Origin: CAYJLB01 sp964370845
Lineage (GTDB): Bacteria; Bacillota; Clostridia; Oscillospirales; Ruminococcaceae
Assembly (NCBI GenBank): GCA_964370845.1
Contig: CAYJLB010000034.1
Span: forward strand, 1-22,292
Reading direction: 5' to 3'
DNA: 22,292 nucleotides
Shown: positions 5,574 through 13,175 of the stretch, piece by piece
Numbering within the stretch: position 1 is the first letter of the stretch
Layout: every line of letters starts with the position of its first letter
The notes under the pieces: generated by a model
Database searches by the model: none
What the model saw: the letters and a program-made list of their open reading frames with translations, nothing else
Told to the model about the DNA's origin: nothing
Made by a program: the position numbers and the translations under genes

Positions 5574-5903
5574 ATGAATAAAAATATTGTGCTTTCCATT
5601 GTGTTAAGTATTGTAACTTGTGGAATTTACGGGTTATACTGGATGTATACAATCAACGATTCTGCTGTAAGAACTGACCCAGTTCAATGGAATACAGGCT
5701 TTGGAATGGTGTTATTACTAACTCTTGTAACTTGCGGAATTTACTCTTATTTTTGGTATTACAAAATGGGTAAAGTTTTCGGTTCAAAACTAGGTAATGA
5801 CAACAGTGTTCTTTACATAATTTTAGCTGTTGTAGGACTTGGTATTGTCAACTATGCTTTAATTCAAAATGACATTAACACAATTTATCCAGAAGGCAAC
5901 TAA
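5574..5903 (+). CDS. DUF4234 family membrane protein (second paralog)
   Basis: A 109-residue paralog of the preceding protein with the same plan: VLSIVTCGIYGLYWMYTI (residues 9-26), TLVTCGIYSYFWYYKMGK (47-66) and a third segment LYIILAVVGLGIVNYALIQ. Both copies keep the aromatic GIYxxxW core and a KMGK or KLGK after the second motif. The ATG at 5574 is chosen because AGGGGG at 5561-5566 is 7 nt upstream; an extension to 5547 would run through that site. The function is unknown. Confidence 0.83.
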   Translation: MNKNIVLSIVLSIVTCGIYGLYWMYTINDSAVRTDPVQWNTGFGMVLLLTLVTCGIYSYFWYYKMGKVFGSKLGNDNSVLYIILAVVGLGIVNYALIQNDINTIYPEGN

Positions 5904-5913
5904 TAAAAAAATT

Positions 5914-5957
5914 AAACCAGCAAAAACTATTTTTAAAGTAGTTTTGCTGGTTTTTTA
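5914..5957 (+). terminator. Terminator after the second DUF4234 gene
   Basis: AAACCAGCAAAAACTA (5914-5929) pairs with TAGTTTTGCTGGTTT, with one bulged A, and runs into T6. The left flank is A-rich, so it may also serve the minus-strand gene ending at 5991. Confidence 0.85.
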
Positions 5958-5990
5958 TTATATAAATAAAACAATGTGGGTGATAATTCC

Positions 5991-8120
5991 CTACAAATTT
6001 ATATATTTACTTTCAAAGGTGTCAAGTGGCAAAGGTTTGTCAAAATAATATCCTTGTCCCTTTGTGCAACCTAATTCTTTTAGCAACTCATACTGTTCCT
6101 CTTCCTCAATCCCCTCAGCAAGCGAAATTACATTCCTAAGAGAATTGCAAAGGTTTATTGACAGCAGTGTCAAAAGCTTGGATTTCTCACAAGTAGCCAA
6201 ATTCATTATCAAACTTCGGTCAATTTTAATTTCATCAAAGTCCGAGTTAACAATTATTGATAAATTCGAATGCCCTGAACCAAAATCGTCTAATGAAACA
6301 TAAAATCCCGCTTCACTAAACTCTATCAATATTTTTGAGAAAATATCATCGTTTATACTCCGAATAGTTTCGGTAATCTCAATCATTATTTCATCAGTTT
6401 TAATGTTATATTTTTTACAGATGTTTTGTAATTTTTCAACGATTTTTTCTTCAAAAACTGTTACTCTTGAAAGGTTCACAGCAATTTTTAAGTCTAAGTC
6501 TTCTCTAATATTCTTCCATTTTTCCAAAGTCTTACACACTGTTTCAAATACAAAGAAGTCAACTAAGGGAATTATCCCCTCTTTCTCGTAAAAAGGCAAA
6601 AAGGAAATAGGAGCTTGAATTTTTCCGTTTATATCAACCTTTCTAACTAGAGCCTCCGCCCCCGAAACTTTTTTATCCTTAATATTTACTTGAGGTTGCA
6701 AAAATACCACGAAGCGATTATCTTCTATTTCCCTAGCTAAATTTTGCGAAAGCATTACGCTATAATTACTATTTATATACTCATTGCTGTATAAAGATTG
6801 CTTTTCCATATACATTAAAGTGTCAGCTTTTCCGATTTCATCAGTTATATTCTTTGTATTTTTGTTCCAGGAATATCCGATAGAAACTTTCAAATCTTTT
6901 TCTTTTGCAATAAGAATTTTCAATGTAGAAAGTTCATCTTCAAACTCTTTTTCGCCAACATTTTCATTTAAAACTACAAATTCATCTCCACCAAGGCGGA
7001 AAATTCCCTTTTCACCAAAAACTTCTTTAATAATTTTTGATAATTTAATAATAAGCATATCCCCTGCTTCGTGGCCTTGAGTGTCATTTATTCCTTTAAG
7101 ACCGTTTATGTCAGCGTAGACAACGCCTAAAGTTTCAGCTGGATTTTTCTCAAAGTTTTCAAGGGCAATGCGATAACTTTGCCTGTTTTTAAGCCCTGTT
7201 AATCTATCAAAATAGCTGAGTTTATGCAATTCGTCAAGAATTTCATTCTTGTCCAAAAAGTCAGAAATAAATTTTGCAACGGATCGAATTACAGCTGTTC
7301 TTTTGGTGTTGCAAATTGGATTGTCAATCCCAATAAAACCGCTATAATTTCCGTTTACATCACGCATAGGTGCGGTTATCAATGCCTTTATCCCTTGAGC
7401 ATCTAAAATATCATACTCAAAACTTTCTTCTTTAATTTCTTCACTAAGGGAATCTATGGAAAATTCCCCAACTTCATCAAATTTATCAAACCAATATTTA
7501 ATCGGTTCCATAGAAATATGCTTTAAATTATCAATCTGTGGAACTATTCCCTTTGCACACCATTCAAAAGTGTTATCAGCAAATTTTTCGCCGTCAATTT
7601 CTTCCTCAAGAATAGAGAAAATATAAGCACGTTCGGCATTATGATATTCCGCCAAAATTTGCAACAAATTCTGTACTGCGTCCGCAGGTTTTAACGATGT
7701 ATGAAGCATTTCAACACACCTGTTTAAAGTAGTTTCATCTTCAAGTTGAAGCTTTACTTTATTTTCAGCTGAAACTCTCTTTGTAATATTTGAAGCAACT
7801 TCAAGGCGTACATTTTTTCCATTTAATTCGATTAATTTATCCTTTAAAGCATAATGTGAATTCAAAATAGGGTTATAATATTCCCACTCATAATACTTGT
7901 CTAACGTTAATTTATGATTAGTGCAAAATTCACAAGGCGCGTCTTTACCCTGTAAAACTTTGTAACACTTTTTATTTTTCCACTGACTCTCATCAGTGCT
8001 ACCAATCATATCAATTCCTGTCTTGTTTAAATAGTATAATTCGTAAGTTTCTAAATCAGAAATATAAACTATGTCAGTGCTTTCGTCACTTACAAGTGCA
8101 GAAATTTCATCATATCTCAT
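5991..8120 (-). CDS. PAS-GAF-GGDEF-EAL cyclic di-GMP signalling protein
   Basis: A 709-residue soluble protein. A PAS-like domain at about 10-115 carries CYKVLQG...PCEFC (Cys52, 63 and 66), a pattern seen in many clostridial PAS domains that could bind a metal or sense redox. A GAF-type domain follows at about 130-290. The GGDEF domain (about 300-440) has an intact RLGGDEF at 375-381 but no RxxD inhibition site. The EAL domain (about 455-705) keeps EALVR (489), VNLSR, IEITET, DDFGSG (611), KIDRS and AEGIEEEEQ, so both synthesis and breakdown of cyclic di-GMP look possible. The ribosome site GGAGGG is 6 nt before the ATG. Which activity dominates cannot be read from sequence. Confidence 0.92.
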   Translation of the reverse strand: MRYDEISALVSDESTDIVYISDLETYELYYLNKTGIDMIGSTDESQWKNKKCYKVLQGKDAPCEFCTNHKLTLDKYYEWEYYNPILNSHYALKDKLIELNGKNVRLEVASNITKRVSAENKVKLQLEDETTLNRCVEMLHTSLKPADAVQNLLQILAEYHNAERAYIFSILEEEIDGEKFADNTFEWCAKGIVPQIDNLKHISMEPIKYWFDKFDEVGEFSIDSLSEEIKEESFEYDILDAQGIKALITAPMRDVNGNYSGFIGIDNPICNTKRTAVIRSVAKFISDFLDKNEILDELHKLSYFDRLTGLKNRQSYRIALENFEKNPAETLGVVYADINGLKGINDTQGHEAGDMLIIKLSKIIKEVFGEKGIFRLGGDEFVVLNENVGEKEFEDELSTLKILIAKEKDLKVSIGYSWNKNTKNITDEIGKADTLMYMEKQSLYSNEYINSNYSVMLSQNLAREIEDNRFVVFLQPQVNIKDKKVSGAEALVRKVDINGKIQAPISFLPFYEKEGIIPLVDFFVFETVCKTLEKWKNIREDLDLKIAVNLSRVTVFEEKIVEKLQNICKKYNIKTDEIMIEITETIRSINDDIFSKILIEFSEAGFYVSLDDFGSGHSNLSIIVNSDFDEIKIDRSLIMNLATCEKSKLLTLLSINLCNSLRNVISLAEGIEEEEQYELLKELGCTKGQGYYFDKPLPLDTFESKYINL

Positions 8121-8156
8121 ACTCAGCCCTCCTTAACAACAGTAATAGCCACTTTA

Positions 8157-8184
8157 ATTATACAATATTTACAAAAAAATGCAA
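8157..8184 (-). promoter_or_regulatory. Possible promoter of the GGDEF-EAL gene
   Basis: On the minus strand a good -10, TATAAT (8157-8162), has a weak -35, TTGCAT (8179-8184), at 16-nt spacing. Confidence 0.4.
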
Positions 8185-8231
8185 TAATATTTTAAAAATT
8201 TACAACTTATTCATAAATATGTAACAAAAAC

Positions 8232-8260
8232 TTTATTTTTCACCTGTAAAGTAGTATACT
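8232..8260 (+). promoter_or_regulatory. Possible promoter of the EamA gene
   Basis: A -10-like TATACT (8255-8260) with a weak TTTATT (8232-8237) at 17 nt. It is divergent from the GGDEF-EAL gene. Confidence 0.4.
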
Positions 8261-8301
8261 ATATAAGTAAGCATTTCCATAATCTAATCGGAGGACAATA
8301 A

Positions 8302-9189
8302 ATGTACAATAAAAATAAAGGTATTCTTTATATTATATTATCGGCGCTGAGTTTTGCTACTATGAGCTTATTTTTACAGCTTTCTGGGGATATTCCTGTT
8401 ATCCAAAAAAGTATGTTTAGAAATTTAGTGGCAATGATTTTCGCTTTCATCATTATTATGCGAACAGGGCGAGATTTTTCCTTTAAAAAAGGAAATCTAA
8501 AGTTTTTAATCTTACGTTCCTCTTTTGGAACTGTAGGGATTTTCTTGAATTTTTATGCAATTGAAAATTTATATCTTGCTGATGCCAGTATTATCGGGAA
8601 ATTATCACCTTTTTTTGTAATAATTTTCTCATTTTTTATCCTTAAAGAAAAAATAAAACTTTGGCAAGGGATTTGCATTTTTATCGCCTTTTTCGGAAGT
8701 ATTTTTATAATTGACCCAAATATAATACTTTCCCCAATTTTAGGTACTTCTGTAGCAAGTAATATGATAAGTATTCCGGCTGTTTCCGGACTATTAGGGG
8801 CAATGTGTGCCGGTGTTGCATATACAATTATACGATTGCTTTCTATTCGTGGCGAGCGTGGCCCTTTTATAGTGTTTTTCTTTTCAGCTTTTTCAACTGT
8901 CGCTTGTATACCTTTTATAATATTTAACTTTGTTCCAATGAATTTAACTGACACTTTATTGCTTTTAGGAGCAGGTTTTTTTGCAAGTTTAGGACAATTT
9001 GCAATAACAGCAGCATACAGTAATGCCCCAGCGAAAATGATTTCGATTTATGATTACACCCAAATAATATTCTCAACAGCATATGGGTTTATTATTTTTG
9101 GACAAGTTCCAAACCCTTACAGTTTAATCGGTTATATCTTAATTATTTCCGTGGCAATTTATATGTATATAAACTCAAATAAAAATTAA
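8302..9189 (+). CDS. EamA/DMT family transporter
   Basis: A 295-residue protein with ten predicted membrane segments arranged as two EamA repeats: residues 7-135 (ending SPFFVIIFSFFILKEKIKLWQGICIFIAFFGSIFII) and about 160-290 (ending YTQIIFSTAYGFIIFGQVPNPYSLIGYILIISVAIYMYI). This is the drug/metabolite transporter superfamily; members export amino acids, nucleosides or other small metabolites, and the substrate cannot be read from sequence. GGAGGAC lies 8 nt before the ATG. It stands alone between two cyclic di-GMP genes and no link with them is implied. Confidence 0.88.
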   Translation: MYNKNKGILYIILSALSFATMSLFLQLSGDIPVIQKSMFRNLVAMIFAFIIIMRTGRDFSFKKGNLKFLILRSSFGTVGIFLNFYAIENLYLADASIIGKLSPFFVIIFSFFILKEKIKLWQGICIFIAFFGSIFIIDPNIILSPILGTSVASNMISIPAVSGLLGAMCAGVAYTIIRLLSIRGERGPFIVFFFSAFSTVACIPFIIFNFVPMNLTDTLLLLGAGFFASLGQFAITAAYSNAPAKMISIYDYTQIIFSTAYGFIIFGQVPNPYSLIGYILIISVAIYMYINSNKN

Positions 9190-9223
9190 CTTAAATAGTT
9201 TTAGAAAATTAACACTATTTATA

Positions 9224-9252
9224 TTGACAAAATATTAAAAATTTGTTAATAT
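9224..9252 (+). promoter_or_regulatory. Distal promoter of the EAL sensor gene
   Basis: TTGACA (9224-9229), 17-nt spacer, TAATAT (9247-9252), with TG one base before the -10. It would give a leader of about 200 nt in which ATAAAGG (9257-9263) can pair with CCTTTAT (about 9317-9323), while TTTTGTG and CACAAAA nearby offer a competing stem. Confidence 0.6.
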
Positions 9253-9390
9253 TCTATATAAAGGGCGAAAGTTTTGAAAAATGTGAATATTCTAACTGCA
9301 ATTTTGTGCTTTTAGTCCTTTATTAGGAAAAACACAAAACGTGCATAAATGAATGGTCATAAATATGGAAATAAATGTATATTTTATGGG

Positions 9391-9419
9391 TTGATATTAT
9401 TGTATTAATATGGTAAAAT
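9391..9419 (+). promoter_or_regulatory. Proximal promoter of the EAL sensor gene
   Basis: TTGATA (9391-9396), 17-nt spacer, TAAAAT (9414-9419), with TG one base before the -10; about 45 bp upstream of the ATG. Confidence 0.65.
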
Positions 9420-9463
9420 GTAATAGTGGTTAAAGTATGTCAAATAAATGAAGGGAGATTTAT

Positions 9464-11593
9464 ATGGCTGGTGATTTAAAGAAAAGTATTTCTAAAAAAT
9501 TATTAGTGGTATTGTTTTCGATTGTTTTTCTTGTTGGTCTTGTGTATTTCTCCGAAAAACAATTAGCAAAAACTGCTCAAGACGTTATTGATGACATCGC
9601 TATACAACAAGATTTTGAAACAAAATATATGCTTGATATGGCAAAAAATAATTTAATAAGTTTGTCAAATACTATTGAAACAAACGATTATTCTACTAAT
9701 AAATTAACTTTATTCCTTAAAACGCAATTAGAAATTTTAGGATTTGATAATCTTTTTTTTCTTGATAAAAATAATGAAATAATTGTTTCTAGTGTAAGTG
9801 ATGATGATATTGCTAATATTAATTATCCTGCGGAAATTGCTAGTAACAATTCGGATTTTATTGCTTCCTATGTTAGCGGAACTACGGGGAATACAGTTAT
9901 CGGATTGCGTTCTCCACTTATTTATTGTGATGGTATGGCGGGTTATATATATGCTGAATACTCCATTGAATTAATTTTTGCAAGAATTACTGTTGCCTTA
10001 AACCAAGGCGGATATGGTGAATTTTTAGATGAAAATGGTAATATTCTCTTTTCGACGATAGATTATTATAATACTTATGGTATGGGTGAATTTAAAGAAG
10101 ATATGACGTCACAAACCAACAATTCTGGTGTTCATACTTTGGTTTTGTATGCGGATAAAAATTCCCTTGATGGAATTATGAATATTCGTATCCTTGCTAT
10201 TGTTTTGATTGTGTTTGTATATTTTGCTTTTTCAGCCTTTGGAATTATCACTTATTACACTTTAAAAAGTAAAATGAAAGCTGAAAAAAAGGCAGATTAT
10301 GACGAACTTACGGGACTTCCTAATTTGGAAAAATTCAAAAAAGAAGTTGAAAAAATTTTGACAGCTAATCCTAATAAAAAATATGGACTTGTTAAAGTTG
10401 ACATAAAAAACTTTAAAGCGGTAAATGAAATTTTTTCCTACGAAGTGGGAGATAAGGTTTTATGCGCTTTTAAAAAGGTAAACGACATTGTTCTTGAGAA
10501 AACGTTTATAATGGGGCGTTCAGGTGGCGACCAATTTGTTATGTTTGCTGGAAATGGTTTTTTTGACAATCTTGACAATATTTCTCCTCATTACGAGGCT
10601 TATTTAAAGCAGTCCGTTGTTGAGCTTAGCAATTATCATTTATCCTTTACTTATGGACGATATTTTATTGAAGAAGGAAATTCTGACTTAAATGACATTT
10701 TCAATAAGTTAAATATTGCACATAATATTGCAAAAACTAATGAGGGAAGCAAGGTTTGTGACTTTGAACAAAGTTATAAAGAAAAAATTTTGAGGATTGC
10801 TGAAATCACAAATAAAATGGAAAAAGCCCTAAAGGGTGGCGAGCTTGGTCCTTATTTACAACCTAAATTTGACCTTAAAGAAAACGTAATCAAAGGCGCT
10901 GAGGCATTAGTTCGTTGGACTGAGCCTAGCGGTAAGATGATTTTCCCTGATGAGTTTATTCCTTTGTTCGAGAGCAATGGATTTATCATTGACGTTGACA
11001 AATACGTCCTTGAACAAATTTGCATTAAAATCCGTGAGTGGCTTGACCATGGTTATGATTGTGTGCCTATTTCAGTGAATTTTTCTAGAATGCACCTTAT
11101 TAACCCTGATTTTATTAGCGGACTTATTCAAATTGTTGACAAGCATGAAGTTCCCCATAATTTTATTGAAATTGAGCTTACTGAAACAACTATTTCTGAT
11201 AACGAATCGGCTTTAGAAAAGCTTTTTGACGATTTACACAGGGCGAATTTTGCGGTTTCAATTGACGACTTTGGCTCTGGATATTCCTCCCTTGGAATGT
11301 TACAAAACTTCAAAGTTGACACATTAAAACTTGACCGAAGTTTTCTTATTAACAAGAAAAAAGACGGCAGAGGCGCTTTAGTTATCGAGGGAATTGTAAA
11401 ACTTGCTCACAGTATTGGAATTAATTTAGTTGCCGAGGGTGTTGAGGAAGAAGAACAAGTTGAGTTCCTAAAAAGTTTAAATTGCGAGTTGGCTCAAGGT
11501 TATTTTTATTCAAGGCCTATTCCACTAGCTGAATTTGAGGACAAATACATAAAGCCTACTTTAGCGAACAAGACTAAATATTTCGCGGGTTAA
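9464..11593 (+). CDS. Membrane sensor with degenerate GGDEF and intact EAL (c-di-GMP phosphodiesterase)
   Basis: A 709-residue protein. A membrane segment (about 13-30), an extracytoplasmic sensor region (about 31-240, Cache-like in size and place), a second membrane segment (about 242-266), then GGDEF and EAL domains. The GGDEF motif is altered to RSGGDQF (352-358), so cyclase activity is doubtful; such domains often bind GTP and regulate the EAL. The EAL domain keeps AEALVR (479-484), PISVNFSR, IEIELTET, SIDDFGSGYSSL, LKLDRSF, AEGVEEEEQ and QGYFYSRP, the full catalytic set, so it should hydrolyse cyclic di-GMP in response to an external ligand. AAGGGAG precedes the ATG. A strong terminator follows directly. 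Confidence 0.92.
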   Translation: MAGDLKKSISKKLLVVLFSIVFLVGLVYFSEKQLAKTAQDVIDDIAIQQDFETKYMLDMAKNNLISLSNTIETNDYSTNKLTLFLKTQLEILGFDNLFFLDKNNEIIVSSVSDDDIANINYPAEIASNNSDFIASYVSGTTGNTVIGLRSPLIYCDGMAGYIYAEYSIELIFARITVALNQGGYGEFLDENGNILFSTIDYYNTYGMGEFKEDMTSQTNNSGVHTLVLYADKNSLDGIMNIRILAIVLIVFVYFAFSAFGIITYYTLKSKMKAEKKADYDELTGLPNLEKFKKEVEKILTANPNKKYGLVKVDIKNFKAVNEIFSYEVGDKVLCAFKKVNDIVLEKTFIMGRSGGDQFVMFAGNGFFDNLDNISPHYEAYLKQSVVELSNYHLSFTYGRYFIEEGNSDLNDIFNKLNIAHNIAKTNEGSKVCDFEQSYKEKILRIAEITNKMEKALKGGELGPYLQPKFDLKENVIKGAEALVRWTEPSGKMIFPDEFIPLFESNGFIIDVDKYVLEQICIKIREWLDHGYDCVPISVNFSRMHLINPDFISGLIQIVDKHEVPHNFIEIELTETTISDNESALEKLFDDLHRANFAVSIDDFGSGYSSLGMLQNFKVDTLKLDRSFLINKKKDGRGALVIEGIVKLAHSIGINLVAEGVEEEEQVEFLKSLNCELAQGYFYSRPIPLAEFEDKYIKPTLANKTKYFAG

Positions 11594-11613
11594 AACACAC
11601 TTTTTAAATTATA

Positions 11614-11672
11614 AAAAGCCAGCAAATAGCTATTTTACAATAGTTATTTGCTGGCTTTTGTGTTGTTATTTT
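11614..11672 (+). terminator. Terminator after the EAL sensor gene
   Basis: A 21-bp stem with one G-T pair, AAAAGCCAGCAAATAGCTATT (11614-11634) and its partner (11639-11659), loop TTAC, followed by a T-rich stretch. The A-rich left side could also serve the minus strand. Confidence 0.88.
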
Positions 11673-11699
11673 TTTGTTTGGTGACCCATCCCTTACAAT

Positions 11700-11815
11700 T
11701 GCAATAAACGGCAAGAGCAGAGCCCTTGCCCTACATTCTACAACTTAATAATCGCGTGTGACCATCTTTCTCACTTATCAAATTATAGCGTGTCCGCCCG
11801 CGGGGGCTTCCCCGC
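11700..11815. repeat. TGTAGGG-type hairpin and GC-rich hairpin before the tandem array
   Basis: 11710-11730 is a further variant of the TGTAGGG hairpin (GGCAAG / CTTGCC, followed by CTACA). 11800-11815 is a GC-rich hairpin (GCGGGG, loop GCTT, CCCCGC) abutting the first repeat unit. No gene is seen in 11594-12254; this gap holds only the terminator, these hairpins and the array. Confidence 0.65.
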
Positions 11816-12263
11816 CGTCACGTTGCCGCTAGAAAAGTCATAATATTGTTTAGCCTCGCAGAAACAATATTTTCCTATTTTACTCTGTCTAGTGCGGGAA
11901 TGGATGCAACATCACGTTGCCGCTAGAAAAGTCATAATATTGTTTAGCCTCGCAGAAACAAAATTTTCCTATTTTACTCTGTCTAGTGCGGGAATGGATG
12001 CAACGTCACGTTGCCGCTAGAAAAGTCATAATATTGTTTAGCCTCGCAGAAACAAAATTTNNNNNNNNNNNNNNNNNNNNNNNNNNNNNNNNNNNNNNNN
12101 NNNNNNNNNNNNNNNNNNNNNNNNNNNNNNNNNNNNNNNNNNNNNNNNNNNNNNNNNNNNTCACGTTGCCGCTAGAAAAGTCATAATATTGTTTAGCCTC
12201 GCAGAAACAAAATTTTCCTATTTTACTCTGTCTAGTGCGGGAATGGATGCAACGTCACGTTGC
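11816..12263. repeat. 94-bp tandem repeat array interrupted by an assembly gap
   Basis: Units start with GCCGCTAGAAAAG at 11825, 11919, 12013 and 12168. The first three are spaced exactly 94 bp apart; the last unit also spans 94 bp before the sequence diverges at 12262. Each unit contains GCCTCGCAGAAAC, GTCTAGTGCGGGAATGGATG and the palindrome GCAACGTCACGTTGC; CTCGCA can pair with TGCGGG through one G-T. Units are nearly identical (the first has ATATT for AAATT and CATCA for CGTCA). The gap is exactly 100 N; the phase on each side predicts a true missing length of 39 bp plus a multiple of 94. There are no variable spacers. Confidence 0.9.
12061..12160. other. Assembly gap (100 N)
   Basis: Exactly 100 N inside the tandem array. 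The round number indicates a placeholder of unknown length, caused by collapse of the repeat. Confidence 0.98.
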
Positions 12264-13148
12264 CGTCACGCTTGCTCCGAGGTTGTCTATTTCTAGTTCT
12301 CTTACTGTCCAGTTAGAAAGCTTGTGTGAGTCTAGTGTAAACTTTAACTTGCCTAAAAAATACTCGTTATCATGGTCGATTATCGCCATAATAGTAGGCC
12401 CTGCACCGCTTAAATAGCAAGCATAAGCACCAAGTGAGTAGGCAATGTCAAAAATTCTGTCCCCACCCTCCATTTGCGGAATTCGGTAAGGTTGGTGCAT
12501 TTTGTCCTCAACAGCAGTTCGCAAATTCTCGAACTTCCCTGTTAAAAGTGAAGCGGAAAAAAGTGCCGCCCTAGAAAGGTTAAAAACTGCGTCTTTATGA
12601 GAAATTGTTTCAGGCAAACAACCTCTTGCCCTTTCCGTTTTAAAGGTAAAATCTGGAGTTATTGCAACAAATTTTAAAGTTGTAAACACCTCTTGCTTAA
12701 CCCAGTGAACTTTTTTTCCGTCAAAAACAGCGGTAACAATTCCACCCAAAAGTGCTGGTGCAGTGTTGTCAGGGTGACCCTCTATTTGAGCTGCAAAATC
12801 TACCAAATCATCATCGCTTAGCGGGTTGTTAAGGAGCTTATTTCCGCCCAAAAGCCCACCAACTATACAAGCTGAACTGCTTCCAAGCCCCCTTGTCATC
12901 GGGATATTATTAATCTGCTCAATTTTAAGTCCGTAAAAAGGTTTTCCGCAGATTTCGTATAATTTTTTCACTGTGTCAAAAACAAGATTGCTCTCGTCCG
13001 TTGGAATTTTTATGTCGTCAAGAGCGGTAATTTCAACCTTGTCGCTTTCTTCCATATTAATATAGTTATAATAGTTCAAAGCAAGCCCTAAAGAGTCGAA
13101 ACCTGCCCCTAAATTAGCACTAGTAGCTGGAATTTTTATATTTATCAT
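12255..13148 (-). CDS. thrB: Homoserine kinase
   Basis: A 297-residue GHMP kinase that phosphorylates homoserine to O-phosphohomoserine in threonine synthesis. IPATSANLGAGFDSLGLAL (residues 6-24) and the ATP-binding PMTRGLGSSSACIVGG (83-98) are diagnostic, with a C-terminal LSGAGPTIMAI. It lies 27 nt downstream of hom on the same strand, so the two are co-transcribed. The best upstream purine run, GGAAGG, is about 13 nt from the ATG, rather far. The final residues TAT and the stop come from the repeat palindrome at the edge of the tandem array, so the native C-terminus has probably been replaced by a few residues. Confidence 0.95.
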   Translation of the reverse strand: MINIKIPATSANLGAGFDSLGLALNYYNYINMEESDKVEITALDDIKIPTDESNLVFDTVKKLYEICGKPFYGLKIEQINNIPMTRGLGSSSACIVGGLLGGNKLLNNPLSDDDLVDFAAQIEGHPDNTAPALLGGIVTAVFDGKKVHWVKQEVFTTLKFVAITPDFTFKTERARGCLPETISHKDAVFNLSRAALFSASLLTGKFENLRTAVEDKMHQPYRIPQMEGGDRIFDIAYSLGAYACYLSGAGPTIMAIIDHDNEYFLGKLKFTLDSHKLSNWTVRELEIDNLGASVTAT

Positions 13149-13175
13149 TTACTTTGGAAACCCTTCCTTCTTATT

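Noticed and set aside
8553..8954. 133-residue minus-strand frame inside the EamA gene
   Set aside because: It is antisense to a well-supported membrane protein, with no ribosome site and no recognisable domain.
9253..9463. Cyclic di-GMP riboswitch upstream of the EAL sensor
   Set aside because: The conserved cores of the GEMM-I and type II classes are not visible; only generic pairing is seen.
11816..12263. Possible CRISPR array
   Set aside because: Repeat units of 94 bp follow each other without variable spacers, and no cas genes are in the window. It is a simple tandem repeat.
11986..12417. Open frames starting MREWMQRHVA in the tandem array
   Set aside because: They are translations of the repeat unit; one spans the N gap and the other runs antisense into thrB. 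No ribosome site is present.
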